From Streptomyces chromofuscus (GTDB lineage Bacteria > Actinomycetota > Actinomycetes > Streptomycetales > Streptomycetaceae), in NCBI RefSeq assembly GCF_015160875.1, contig NZ_CP063374.1, positions 3,596,001 through 3,660,000 of the forward strand: DNA of 64,000 nucleotides, given 5' to 3'. Below the pieces are notes generated by a model, which saw only the letters and a list, made by a program, of their open reading frames with translations, was not told the origin of the DNA and ran no database searches. Positions within the stretch are counted from its first letter, which is position 1, and each line of letters opens with the position of its first letter. A program made the position numbers and the translations under genes. Shown one piece after another: positions 24,540 through 32,619 of this stretch.

Positions 24540-25982
24540 TCACCCCCGCGTGGGCGGGGTTCGGTCCTCCCGCTCCTCCAGCACCGCCGCCAGGTCCAGC
24601 TCGGCCGCGATCCGTACGGCCACGTCCTCGGCGTACACCGTGTCCGACCGTTCGAAGGCGCTCCGCCCGCTCCCCCGCAGGAACGTCACGACGCCCAGCG
24701 TCCGCCCCCGGCTGCGCAGCACCGCGCACAGCGCGTGCACCGCGTCGGCCGGCCACTGCCGCGTCAGCGCCCACGCGCGCGCCTGCTCGGCCGACACACT
24801 GCCGACGCCGGCCCGCACGGTGCCGATCCGCTGCACGCACTGCAACGCCGGATGCCCCTCGCCGTACCGCGCCGGCAGCCCCGCCCGGCCCGTGAGCAGG
24901 CTCGGCCCCGGCGCACCCGACGGCGTGCCGGCCACCCGCACCAGCCGTACCGGCCCCACGGACTCGGCGTCCGACAGCGAGCCGCCCGCCACCCGGTCGA
25001 TCAGCGCGTGATCGGCGAAGCCGGCCAGCGCGAAGTCGAGGTGCACGGTCGCCGCCTCCGCCGGGTCCTCGCACTCGGCGGCCACACGGGCGGCCCGATG
25101 CAGCTGATTGCCGCGGAACCGCAACAGCGCCGCCTCCTGCTCGCCCTGCTTGGACTCGGTCACGTCCTGGAACAGCCACCCCACCCCGAGCGGAACCGGC
25201 TCCTCCGCCAGCGGTGAGGCCAGCCGCAGGAAACCACTGCGCCAACAGCGCCGCTTCTCGCCCTCCGGTGTGCGCACACTCACCCAGATCTCGGCCGGCG
25301 CCGGCGGCGCGCCCTCCGCCAGCACATGCGTCAGCGCGCTCTCCAGCTCCTCCACACCCTGCGCCAGCAAGTCCCCGAGCGGCCGCCCCAGCACCGACGT
25401 ACGCCCCATGCCCAGCGCGCGGGCCGCGTGCGCGTTCACCACGGCGGGCCGCAGATCGGCGTCGACCAGGACCACACCCCAGCTCGCGTCCTCGAACAGC
25501 GCCTCGCTCAGCGCTATGGACCGCTCCAGGTCGATCTGCGCGTGCACCTCGCTGAAGGCGCAGTACACGCCCGCCGGCTTGCCGTCCGGTCCGAGCACGG
25601 CCGCCGACTGGGTGCGCACCAGCACCCGCCCGCCGTCCTTGGTCAGCAGCGCGAACTCGTGCACCTGGCGGCCCGGCGCCTGCATGGCGGACAACAGCCG
25701 CGCCTCGACCTCCGCGGCGTCGGCGCTGCGCACCGCCCACCCGGCGAAGCCGGGCCGGCCCACCGCCTCCTCGGCCGTCCAGCCGAGGATCCGCTCCGCC
25801 TCGCGGTTCCAGTGCGTCACGACCCCGTCGGCGTCGAAGGCGCACAGCGCCGCGTCCATGCCGTCCAGCAGGGCGGCAAGCAGATCCGAACCACCGGAAC
25901 CCTCAGGTCCGTCCGGGCCGTCCGGCCCGGGCTCGTCCGGTCCGAGTTCGTCCGTGGTCCCACTACGCCGGGAAGCACTCAC
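24540..25982 (-). CDS. PAS-PAS-GAF sensory protein without output domain
   Basis: 480 residues from GTG 25982. After a Pro/Gly/Asp-rich start come PAS1 (~35-150: ALLDGMDAALCAFDADGVVT, HWNREAERILGWTAEEAVGR), PAS2 (~155-290: GVVLVDADLRPAVVNAHAAR, with the PAC-like VGWLFQDVTESKQGEQEAA) and a GAF-like C-terminus (~300-470: LCAVLRSRGRTLGVVTFLRG). The protein stops soon after the GAF. The usual SpoIIE-type PP2C phosphatase, HATPase or GGDEF output is missing, so it is either a stand-alone signal-binding adaptor or a truncated member of the PAS/GAF/PP2C family. Convergent with the SIS gene. Confidence 0.87.
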   Translation of the reverse strand: MSASRRSGTTDELGPDEPGPDGPDGPEGSGGSDLLAALLDGMDAALCAFDADGVVTHWNREAERILGWTAEEAVGRPGFAGWAVRSADAAEVEARLLSAMQAPGRQVHEFALLTKDGGRVLVRTQSAAVLGPDGKPAGVYCAFSEVHAQIDLERSIALSEALFEDASWGVVLVDADLRPAVVNAHAARALGMGRTSVLGRPLGDLLAQGVEELESALTHVLAEGAPPAPAEIWVSVRTPEGEKRRCWRSGFLRLASPLAEEPVPLGVGWLFQDVTESKQGEQEAALLRFRGNQLHRAARVAAECEDPAEAATVHLDFALAGFADHALIDRVAGGSLSDAESVGPVRLVRVAGTPSGAPGPSLLTGRAGLPARYGEGHPALQCVQRIGTVRAGVGSVSAEQARAWALTRQWPADAVHALCAVLRSRGRTLGVVTFLRGSGRSAFERSDTVYAEDVAVRIAAELDLAAVLEEREDRTPPTRG

Positions 25983-26129
25983 CTGGACCCCCTGCAGGCT
26001 GCGTCAGCACGAACGGCGCGTCGGTTCGCTCACTTGCAATCATTCAACTCGAACGTGACGCAGCCCACATATGGTTCCCGCAAGATGGCAAAAATCGTTG
26101 TACGGAGGAAACCGCTCGACAACCGCCCG

Positions 26130-26963
26130 CTACCTCTCAATGACCGAACGTCGCAGGTCAACCCACTCGTCCAGGCCCTCGGGCAGCACATAACGGTCAA
26201 CCTCCACGAATCCCCGCGACTCGGCGAACCGCAAGCCGTCCCCGTTGGCCGCCAGGACACACGTCTCCACCACCCCGGCCCCCAGCACGCGCGCGTACGC
26301 GAGCCCGTTCTCGTACAGGACGCGCCCGACGCCCCGCCCCCGCCACTCGGGCAGCACCCGGGCGATCACGGTCACCGCACCGCCCTCCCGCTCGGCGGGC
26401 CGCACGGTCGAACACCCCACGAGCACCTCACCGACGTACGCGTTCTCCAGCCGGTAGCGCCCGCTCCGCTCCCGCACCTCGCCCAAGGAGAGCGCGCCGG
26501 GCGGCACGACGGTGTTGTGCACGTGCCGCCACTGCTCGAGCATGCGCTCGCCCTCGACGACCTCGATGCGCACCCCGTCCACCGGCCCGCGCCGCGCGTC
26601 CACCTCGACGCCGATCCTCATGCGCGCGTCCGCCAGCCCGCAGACCATCACCGTCGCGGCCGGCCGCACGGGACCGAAGACCCGGCGCAGCACCGGCAGG
26701 CACGCCTCGAGGTCCTCCCGCGCGGGCAGCAGGTACCGCACCCGCACGACGTCCGCGAACGTGCACCCGGCCTCCGCCAGCACCGCGCCCACGTTCCGCA
26801 GACACTGCTCGGCCTGCTCCACCACGTCGTCCGGGACGGACGCGGCCGCGCTGTCGAACGCGCTGGTCCCCGCCACATGCACCCAGTCCCCGTCGACGAC
26901 GGCCCGCACACCCCCGATCCGCTCCTCGAACCCCCCACCGAGCACCACCCACCGCTTTGTCAT
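26130..26963 (-). CDS. RidA-like domain fused to GNAT acetyltransferase
   Basis: 277 residues from ATG 26963 (MTKRWVVLGG). Residues 1-~130 follow the YjgF/RidA fold: DGDWVHVAGTSAFDS, QCLRNVGAVLAEAGCTFADV and VRYLLPAREDLEACLPVLRR. Residues ~140-277 are a GNAT domain with motif A VIARVLPEWRGRGVGRVLYE and downstream VLAANGDGLRFAESRGFVEV. RidA proteins hydrolyse reactive enamines/imines; the fusion suggests acetylation of an amine linked to that chemistry. In the RidA half the usual catalytic Arg region reads PVRPAATVMVCG, so the Arg is present (VRPA). A long palindrome with a T-run lies 39 nt upstream. Confidence 0.9.
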   Translation of the reverse strand: MTKRWVVLGGGFEERIGGVRAVVDGDWVHVAGTSAFDSAAASVPDDVVEQAEQCLRNVGAVLAEAGCTFADVVRVRYLLPAREDLEACLPVLRRVFGPVRPAATVMVCGLADARMRIGVEVDARRGPVDGVRIEVVEGERMLEQWRHVHNTVVPPGALSLGEVRERSGRYRLENAYVGEVLVGCSTVRPAEREGGAVTVIARVLPEWRGRGVGRVLYENGLAYARVLGAGVVETCVLAANGDGLRFAESRGFVEVDRYVLPEGLDEWVDLRRSVIER

Positions 26964-27001
26964 GCCCAGCACGCTAAACGCTCCTGCGGGCAACTTCTCG
27001 G

Positions 27002-27033
27002 AAAAACGGTTGATGGGACCCGCAACCGTTTTT
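27002..27033. promoter_or_regulatory. 11-bp inverted repeat ending in T-run: intrinsic terminator or operator
   Basis: AAAAACGGTTG (27002-27012) and CAACCGTTTTT (27023-27033) are perfect complements around the 10-nt loop ATGGGACCCG; one more T follows at 27034. As RNA in the + direction it is an intrinsic terminator (stem plus U6), rare in Streptomyces. It sits 39 nt upstream of the RidA-GNAT start and 39 nt before a short + ORF, where an operator would also be expected. Confidence 0.55.
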
Positions 27034-27071
27034 TAGGGTGGCGGTACACGAGAAGGGAGGTGGTTCGGCAG

Positions 27072-27110
27072 ATGTATGAATACCGGACGCGTGAGGTGGC
27101 TGCGGGCTAG
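27072..27110 (+). CDS. Candidate 12-residue leader-type peptide MYEYRTREVAAG
   Basis: ATG 27072 preceded by GGAGG at 27056-27060 (11-nt spacing) encodes MYEYRTREVAAG and stops at TAG. It is directly downstream of the 27002 inverted repeat and points at the 3' structure of the citrate synthase gene. The RBS is the only support. Could be a leader peptide, a small protein or chance. Confidence 0.25.
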   Translation: MYEYRTREVAAG

Positions 27111-27190
27111 CGGCCCGTCACCACACTCTGTGCGGTGCCGGACCGGCACGTGAAAGACGCGTGCAGCCGGCCCCAATCCCAGCAGTCACC

Positions 27191-27253
27191 CGACCCGCGA
27201 GTCGCCGGTACGTCCGGCCGGCTCCTCCTTGGAGGAACCTGACTCGCGGGTCG
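27191..27253. terminator. Three-way-junction inverted repeat at the 3' end of citrate synthase
   Basis: A perfect 13-bp outer stem CGACCCGCGAGTC (27191-27203) / GACTCGCGGGTCG (27241-27253) encloses 37 nt. These fold into two hairpins: GCCGG-TACGT-CCGGC (27204-27218) and a 9-bp stem with one mismatch around TCCTCC-TT-GGAGGA (27220-27239). It begins 30 nt downstream of the citrate synthase stop (read leftward) and can act as a terminator or mRNA 3'-stabiliser. Confidence 0.65.
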
Positions 27254-27283
27254 CCTGCGTTTCAGGGGAGGACCTCTGCGGGG

Positions 27284-28384
27284 TCACTGGGCGATGTCGG
27301 TCCAGCCCTCGATGGCGCGTGGGTCGCGGGGGCCCGGGCCGATGTAGCGGGCGGAGGGGCGGACCAGGCGGCCGGTGCGCTTCTGTTCGAGGATGTGGGC
27401 GGACCAGCCGGCCGTGCGGGCGCACGTGAACATCGACGTGAACATGTGGGCGGGGACCTCCGCGAAGTCCAGGACGATGGCCGCCCAGAACTCGACGTTG
27501 GTGGCCAGGACGCGGTCCGGGCGGCGGTTGTGCAATTCCTCCAGGGCCGCCTTCTCCAATGCCTCGGCGACCTCGAAGCGGGGGGCGCCGAGTTCGCGGG
27601 CGGTGCGGCGCAGGACGCGGGCGCGGGGGTCCTCGGCGCGGTAGACGCGGTGGCCGAACCCCATGAGGCGCTCGCCCTTGTCGAGGGCCTGCTTGACGTA
27701 GGCCTCGGCGTCGCCGGTGCGTTCGATCTCCTCGATCATGCCGAGGACGCGGGAGGGGGCGCCGCCGTGCAGGGGGCCGCTCATCGCTCCGACGGCGCCG
27801 GACAGGGCCGCCGCGACGTCCGCGCCGGTGGAGGCGATGACCCGGGCGGTGAAGGTGGAGGCGTTCATGCCGTGCTCGGCGGCGCTGGTCCAGTAGGCGT
27901 CGACGGCCGCGACGTGCTTCGGGTCGGGCTCGCCGCGCCAGCGGATCATGAAGCGTTCGACGACGGACTGGGCCTTGTCGATCTCGCGTTGCGGGACCAT
28001 GGGGCGGCCCTGGCCGCGGGCGGACTGGGCGACGTAGGACAGGGCCATGACGGCGGCGCGGGCGAGGTCCTCGCGGGCCTGCTCGGCGTCGATGTCGAGC
28101 AGGGGTTTGAGGCCCCACACCGGCGCCAGCATGGCGAGGGCGGACTGGACGTCCACGCGGATGTCGCCGGAGTGGACGGGGATGGGGAAGGGCTCGGCGG
28201 GCGGCAGGCCGGGGTTGAAGGCGCCGTCGACGAGCAGTCCCCAGACGTTGCCGAACGAGACGTGACCGACCAGGTCCTCGATGTCGACGCCCCGGTACCT
28301 GAGGGCGCCGCCCTCCTTGTCCGGTTCGGCGATCTCCGTCTCGAACGCGACGACTCCCTCGAGTCCGGGTACGAAGTCGGACAT
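27284..28384 (-). CDS. Citrate synthase
   Basis: 366 residues, the short bacterial type II-like/methylcitrate-synthase length. Catalytic blocks are visible: EHGMNASTFTARVIAST (His of the first loop), SGPLHGGAPSRVLGM, GFGHRVYRAEDPRA (second His) and NVEFWAAIVLDFAEVP (catalytic Asp). It condenses acetyl-CoA with oxaloacetate at TCA entry; 2-methylcitrate activity cannot be excluded. ATG 28384 has GAGGAG 8 nt upstream. It is divergent from pdxH and followed by a nested inverted repeat. It is probably a second citrate synthase paralogue, as streptomycetes carry several. Confidence 0.93.
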   Translation of the reverse strand: MSDFVPGLEGVVAFETEIAEPDKEGGALRYRGVDIEDLVGHVSFGNVWGLLVDGAFNPGLPPAEPFPIPVHSGDIRVDVQSALAMLAPVWGLKPLLDIDAEQAREDLARAAVMALSYVAQSARGQGRPMVPQREIDKAQSVVERFMIRWRGEPDPKHVAAVDAYWTSAAEHGMNASTFTARVIASTGADVAAALSGAVGAMSGPLHGGAPSRVLGMIEEIERTGDAEAYVKQALDKGERLMGFGHRVYRAEDPRARVLRRTARELGAPRFEVAEALEKAALEELHNRRPDRVLATNVEFWAAIVLDFAEVPAHMFTSMFTCARTAGWSAHILEQKRTGRLVRPSARYIGPGPRDPRAIEGWTDIAQ

Positions 28385-28753
28385 CAGGCGGCTCCTCGGA
28401 TGTGGACGACAGGCTGGTTGTGGGCCACGGGTGTGGTGCGGCATCCCGTGTGGGACCGGATGTGGCCGGGTGGCCGGCTGCGGACCGGGTGTCCAGTTGT
28501 GGCCGGTTGTGGCCGGCCGTGCTTCTGGTGCGGAAACGGGTGATCGCCCGGTGGATCCACGGTCGGTTGCGGCTCGCGGTCCTGGGCGGTCATGGGGGTG
28601 ATGCCCCGTGGGGGGCACGGTCACCCAATCGGAAACGCATCTGCACGATATCCCCGGGTGCCACGTCTGGGGAGGGGTGGCGGCACTCAGTGCCAGTCCG
28701 TGACGAACGCCACGCGTGGCGAACGGCCGCCGTGTATACGGCAGGATGACCGC
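28385..28753. other. Divergent promoter region between citrate synthase and pdxH
   Basis: 369 bases. The left half (28410-28530) is a run of imperfect repeats of TGTGGCCGG and GTGTGG-type units (e.g. TTGTGGCCGGTTGTGGCCGG at 28498), unlike coding DNA. The right half holds the pdxH promoter; GTATACGGCAGGAT directly before the start may include a -10 (TATACG). No gene supported. Confidence 0.45.
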
Positions 28754-29443
28754 GTGAACGAGGAAGACGCCGTCCCCGCAGCGCCCGATCCCGCAGCGCC
28801 CGATCCCGCCGCGATGCGCAAGCACTACCGGGAGGAGGGCCTGTCCGAGGCCGAGCTGGCCGCGACCCCGGTCGAGCAGTTCGCGCGCTGGTTCCTGCAG
28901 GCCGCGACGGAGGGGCGGCTGTTCGAGCCGAACGCCATGGTGGTGTCCACGGCCGACGCGGAGGGCCGGCCCAGTTCCCGCACGGTGCTGCTGAAGCACT
29001 TCGACGACGCGGGCTTCGTCTTCTACACGAACTACGACTCCCGCAAGGCCCGCGACCTCACGGCGAATCCGCACGTCTCGCTGCTGTTCCCCTGGTACAC
29101 GATGGCCCGCCAGGTGATCGTGGCGGGCGTCGCGCGGCGGACCGGGCGGGACGAGACGGCCGCGTACTTCCGGACCCGCCCGCACGGCTCGCAGCTCGGC
29201 GCCTGGGCCAGTGCGCAGTCGTCGGTGATCGCCTCCCGTGCCGAGCTCGACGTCTCCTACGCCGAACTCGCCGCCCGCTATCCGGAGGGGGAGCAGGTGC
29301 CGGTCCCGCCGCACTGGGGCGGCTTCCGGGTGGTCCCGCGGACGGTGGAGTTCTGGCAGGGCCGGGAAAACCGGCTGCACGACCGGCTGCGTTACGTGTT
29401 CCTGCCGGACGGCGGCTGGCGGGTGGAGCGGCTCAGTCCGTGA
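28754..29443 (+). CDS. pdxH: Pyridoxamine/pyridoxine 5'-phosphate oxidase
   Basis: 229 residues from GTG 28754 (CAGGA site 7 nt upstream). It oxidises PNP/PMP to PLP with FMN and O2. Signatures: an N-terminal [15 protein letters not shown] (the RxxY PNP-site helix), [40 protein letters not shown] (FMN phosphate ligands) and the C-terminal [18 protein letters not shown] (WQ-x-R-x-x-RLHDR). All are intact, so this is the functional PNPOx, unlike the paralogue at 2423. Divergent from citrate synthase. Confidence 0.97.
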   Translation: MNEEDAVPAAPDPAAPDPAAMRKHYREEGLSEAELAATPVEQFARWFLQAATEGRLFEPNAMVVSTADAEGRPSSRTVLLKHFDDAGFVFYTNYDSRKARDLTANPHVSLLFPWYTMARQVIVAGVARRTGRDETAAYFRTRPHGSQLGAWASAQSSVIASRAELDVSYAELAARYPEGEQVPVPPHWGGFRVVPRTVEFWQGRENRLHDRLRYVFLPDGGWRVERLSP

Positions 29444-29499
29444 GGCCGCGGGGCGGGCCGCCGAGGTGGGTCGCCGCGCCGGACGGGCTGCCGGGGTGT

Positions 29500-29556
29500 C
29501 CCCGGCCGGTCGGACGGGCTGCCGAGGTGAGTTCCCCGGCCGGTCGGACGGGCTGC
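29500..29556. repeat. Direct repeats of a CGGTCGGACGGGCTGC unit after pdxH
   Basis: A 23-nt unit containing CCGGTCGGACGGGCTGC is perfect at 29500-29522 and 29534-29556 (34-nt period). Degenerate copies (GCCGGACGGGCTGCC at ~29478, GTCGGACCGACTGCC at ~29610, GTCGGACGAGCCGCC at ~29641) extend the array over most of the 29444-29671 gap. No gene lies in it. Confidence 0.6.
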
Positions 29557-29671
29557 TCGGAACGGGCGCTGTGGTCAGCCGGGCCCGGCTGACCGGGATG
29601 GGCGCCCCGTCGGACCGACTGCCCAGGAGAGGCTTCCCCGTCGGACGAGCCGCCCGGGACGGGCGCCGCGG

Positions 29672-30310
29672 TCAGCCGAGCGCCTCGTCGAGGAGTGCGG
29701 CCCACTGGGTCACCACCCGGTCGCGGCGCTGGGCGTCGTCGGTGAGGAGGTTGGCGAGGCCAAGGCCGCGGGCCATGTCGAGCAGTCCCTGGACGGTCTC
29801 GCGGACGCCGAGGCGGGTCTCGTCGGCGGCGAGGAGGTCGACGGCTATGCGGTGGGTCTCGCGGCCGACGCGGGCCTCCAGTTCGGTGACGCGGGGGCGG
29901 AGCTGGTCCTCGTTGGAGGCGGCGACCCACAGGTGGAGGGCGGCGCGGAACAGCGGTCCCGTGTAGAGGTCGACGAGGGCCGACACGACGGCTCTGCGGT
30001 CGCCCGCGGCGCCCTGGGGGAACAGCTCCCGCAGGGCGCCCGAGCGTTCTTCGGCGACGTACTCGACGGCGGCCGTGAACAGGTCCTCGCGGGTCGGGAA
30101 GTGGTGCTGGGCGGCGCCGCGGGAGACGCCGGCGCGTTCGGCGACGACGGTGACCGTGGAGCCCGCCCAGCCGTGTTCGGCGAGGCAGGCCACGGCGGCT
30201 TCGAGGAGCCGCTGCCGGGTGGCCCGGCTGCGGTCCTGTTTGGGCACGCGGTCGACGCGGTCCGCGGCGGTCGCCGCCGTGACCGTGCCGACCGGGTTCA
30301 CAGCACCCAT
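29672..30310 (-). CDS. TetR-family regulator, last gene of the catabolic operon
   Basis: 212 residues. The N-terminal HTH is RQRLLEAAVACLAEHGWAGS and VTVVAERAGVSRGAAQHHFP, followed by a TetR ligand-binding domain. It overlaps the hydratase stop; a GTG at 30301 would give the common 4-nt GTGA overlap, while ATG 30310 has GGGA 6 nt upstream. As the promoter-distal gene of an acyl-CoA operon it is the obvious autorepressor, sensing a CoA intermediate like AtuR or PsrA-type TetRs. The palindrome at 39796-39828 is its candidate operator. Confidence 0.92.
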   Translation of the reverse strand: MGAVNPVGTVTAATAADRVDRVPKQDRSRATRQRLLEAAVACLAEHGWAGSTVTVVAERAGVSRGAAQHHFPTREDLFTAAVEYVAEERSGALRELFPQGAAGDRRAVVSALVDLYTGPLFRAALHLWVAASNEDQLRPRVTELEARVGRETHRIAVDLLAADETRLGVRETVQGLLDMARGLGLANLLTDDAQRRDRVVTQWAALLDEALG

Positions 30311-31032
30311 GGAGGATCCCGTCGTTCGAGGAAGGCCGTCATGCCCTCGCGGGCGTCCGAGGAGGCGAACATCCGGGCCGAGAGGGCGGTCAGCTCCGCC
30401 GCGTCCCGGTCGAATGTCTGAAGCACCTTAGCCGTGAGCAGCCGTTTCGTCTCTGCGAGGGCCTGGGGCGAGGAGCGCCGCAGGCCGTCGAGGACGGGTT
30501 CGAGTACGGCGTCGGCGTCGTCGCCGGCCGCGGTGATCAGGCCGATCCGGGCGGCCTCGGCGGCGTCGAAGCGTTCGCCGGTGAGGTAGTGGCGGGCGAG
30601 GGCGCGGGGGTCGGTGCGGGGCAGCAGGGTCAGGGAGATGACGGCGGGGGTGACGCCGATGCGCACCTCGGTGAAGGCGAAGGTGGCCGTGTCGGACGCG
30701 GCGGCGATGTCGCAGGCGCCGAGCAGGCCGAGGCCGCCCGCGCGGACGTGGCCGGTGACGCGGGCGACGACGGGTTTGGGCAGGTCCACGATCTGCCGGA
30801 GCAGGCCGACCAGGGCGTCGGGGTGGGGTGGGTCGCGCAGGTCGGCGCCCGCGCAGAAGGTGGTGCCGGTGTGGGTGATCAGGACGGCGCGGACGTCGCC
30901 GTCCTTGCCGCAGTCGGCCAGCGCGTCGGCGAGTTCGCCGACCAGCGCGGCCGACAGGGCGTTGCGGTTGGCCGGGGAGTCGAGGGTGAGGGTGGCGACT
31001 CCCCGGTCGTGGGTGCGGCCGATCAGGGTCAC
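30298..31032 (-). CDS. Enoyl-CoA hydratase, LiuC/AtuE type
   Basis: 244 residues, crotonase fold with the oxyanion-hole block TFCAGADLRD. The second loop reads VRAGGLGLLGACDIAAA, and the catalytic block reads FTEVRIGVTPAVIS. The first of the two classic crotonase glutamates is replaced by Gly, while the second (TEVRIG) is kept. This GGxLGLxxxCD / EVRIGxxPAVIS pattern is the one seen in methylglutaconyl-CoA (LiuC) and isohexenylglutaconyl-CoA (AtuE) hydratases. It overlaps the ligase gene by 4 nt and should hydrate the carboxylated enoyl-CoA made by the carboxylase. Confidence 0.92.
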   Translation of the reverse strand: MTLIGRTHDRGVATLTLDSPANRNALSAALVGELADALADCGKDGDVRAVLITHTGTTFCAGADLRDPPHPDALVGLLRQIVDLPKPVVARVTGHVRAGGLGLLGACDIAAASDTATFAFTEVRIGVTPAVISLTLLPRTDPRALARHYLTGERFDAAEAARIGLITAAGDDADAVLEPVLDGLRRSSPQALAETKRLLTAKVLQTFDRDAAELTALSARMFASSDAREGMTAFLERRDPPWVL

Positions 31033-32597
31033 GCGCTCTCCCGGAGTTCGCGGCGCAGTATCTTGCCGGAGGCGGCGCGGGGCACCCCGTCGATGAAGGT
31101 GACCTGGCGGACGCGTTTGTAGGGGGCGACGCGTTCGGCGACGTACATCATGACCTCGTTCTCGGTGAGGTCGGGCACGGTCGGTTGGCGGACGACGTAG
31201 GCGTGCGGGACCTCGTTGCCGTCCTCGTCGTAGACGCCGACGACGGCGGCGTCGGCGATGCCGGGGTGGGTGAGGAGCAGGGCCTCGAGTTCGGCGGGGG
31301 CGACCTGGAAGCCCTTGTACTTGATGAGTTCCTTGACGCGGTCGACGACGAACAGCCAGCCGTCGGCGTCGACGTGTCCGACGTCCCCGGTGTGCAGCCA
31401 GCCGTCGGCGTCGATCATGGCGGCGGTGGCGTCGGGGCGGCCGAGGTAGCCCTTCATGACCTGGGGGCCGCGGATGAGGATCTCGCCGGCTTCGCCGGTG
31501 CCGAGGTCCTTGCCGGGGTCGTCGAGGGAGACGATGCGCATCTCGGTGCCGGCGATGAGCCGGCCGACGGTGCCGGGCGGGGCGTCGGCCATGGCGTCGA
31601 GGGGGACGACGTGCGTGCCCGGGGACAGTTCGGTCATGCCGTACGCCTGGCCGACCGGCGGCAGGTTCAGGCGGCGGGAGCAGGCGGCGGCGAGGTTCGC
31701 GTCCAGGGGGGCGGCGGCGCTGATGACGTACTTCAGGGACGACAGGTCGTAGTGCGCGACGGCCGGGTGCTTGGCGAGGGCGAGGACGATCGGCGGGGCG
31801 ACGTACAGGCCGGTGATGCGGTGGTTCTGGATGGCGGCGAGGAACTGCTCCAGGTCGAAGCGGGGCAGCACGACGACGGTGGCGCCGACCCTGAGGGGCG
31901 CGTTCATCAGGGCGGTGAGCCCGTATATGTGGAAGAAGGGCAAAACGGCCAGGATGCGGTCGCCGGGGCCCGCGGTGATCGCCGGTTCGAGCTGGGCGAG
32001 GTTGGTGGCGATCTGGCGGTGGGTGAGCATGACGCCCTTGGGGGTACCGGTGGTGCCCGAGGAGTACGGCAGGGCCGCGACGTCCGCCACGGGGTCGATG
32101 GCGATCCGCGGTTCGGGGGCGGTGGACGCCAGCATGTCGATCAGTGAGCGGTGTCCGGGCGCGCTGTCGCAGACGAAGATCTCCCGGACGCCGCCCGCGA
32201 GTTCGGCGGCCCTGCGGGCCACGTCCAGCAGTGGTGAGACGGTGACGATCCAGCGGGCGGCACAGTCGCTCAGCTGCTTGGCGAACTCCTCGGCGGTGGC
32301 GAGCGGGTGCACGGTGGTGACGGCGGCGCCCGCGCGCGTGGCGGCGTAGAAGGCCGTGGGGAAGGCGATCGTGTTGGGGCTGTGCAGGGCGAGGACGTCG
32401 CCCTTGCGTACGCCCGCGTCGGCGAGCGCGGCGGCGATCCGCCGGTGGAAGCGGTCCACCTGCTCGTAGGTGAGGGTGGTGCCGTCGGTGCCGTCGACCA
32501 GGGCCGGCCGGTCGCCGAACTCGGCCGCACGGCTCAGGACGGCGTCGTGGATGGGGAGTTCTACGGGCGGGACGTCGGCGTACGCGCTGCGGAACAC
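31029..32597 (-). CDS. AMP-dependent acyl-CoA synthetase (4-coumarate-CoA-ligase-like)
   Basis: 522 residues, full-length ANL enzyme: phosphate loop YSSGTTGTPKGVMLTH, A5 YGMTELSPGTH, the A7 block TGDVGHVDADGWLF, A8 VDRVKELIKYKGFQVAP and the C-terminal catalytic lysine in ASGKILRREL. It activates a carboxylic acid to the acyl-CoA via an acyl-AMP. Position between an acyl-CoA dehydrogenase and a hydratase suggests that it primes the operon's own substrate, so the pathway can start from a free acid. ATG at 32597. Confidence 0.95.
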   Translation of the reverse strand: MFRSAYADVPPVELPIHDAVLSRAAEFGDRPALVDGTDGTTLTYEQVDRFHRRIAAALADAGVRKGDVLALHSPNTIAFPTAFYAATRAGAAVTTVHPLATAEEFAKQLSDCAARWIVTVSPLLDVARRAAELAGGVREIFVCDSAPGHRSLIDMLASTAPEPRIAIDPVADVAALPYSSGTTGTPKGVMLTHRQIATNLAQLEPAITAGPGDRILAVLPFFHIYGLTALMNAPLRVGATVVVLPRFDLEQFLAAIQNHRITGLYVAPPIVLALAKHPAVAHYDLSSLKYVISAAAPLDANLAAACSRRLNLPPVGQAYGMTELSPGTHVVPLDAMADAPPGTVGRLIAGTEMRIVSLDDPGKDLGTGEAGEILIRGPQVMKGYLGRPDATAAMIDADGWLHTGDVGHVDADGWLFVVDRVKELIKYKGFQVAPAELEALLLTHPGIADAAVVGVYDEDGNEVPHAYVVRQPTVPDLTENEVMMYVAERVAPYKRVRQVTFIDGVPRAASGKILRRELRESA

Positions 32598-32619
32598 GGC
32601 TCCTCCAAGCGGCTGCGGC

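Noticed and set aside
28592..28753. N-terminal extension of pdxH from ATG 28592
   Set aside because: Extension residues lack similarity and RBS; GTG 28754 with CAGGA fits the family start.
27284..29380. Minus-strand frame extending citrate synthase by over 300 codons
   Set aside because: The upstream extension lies in shadow of pdxH; MSDFVPGLEG at 28384 with GAGGAG is the proper start.
30589..31122. Plus-strand Gly/Val-rich frame opposite the hydratase
   Set aside because: Shadow frame in a high-GC genome; the minus strand has intact crotonase motifs.
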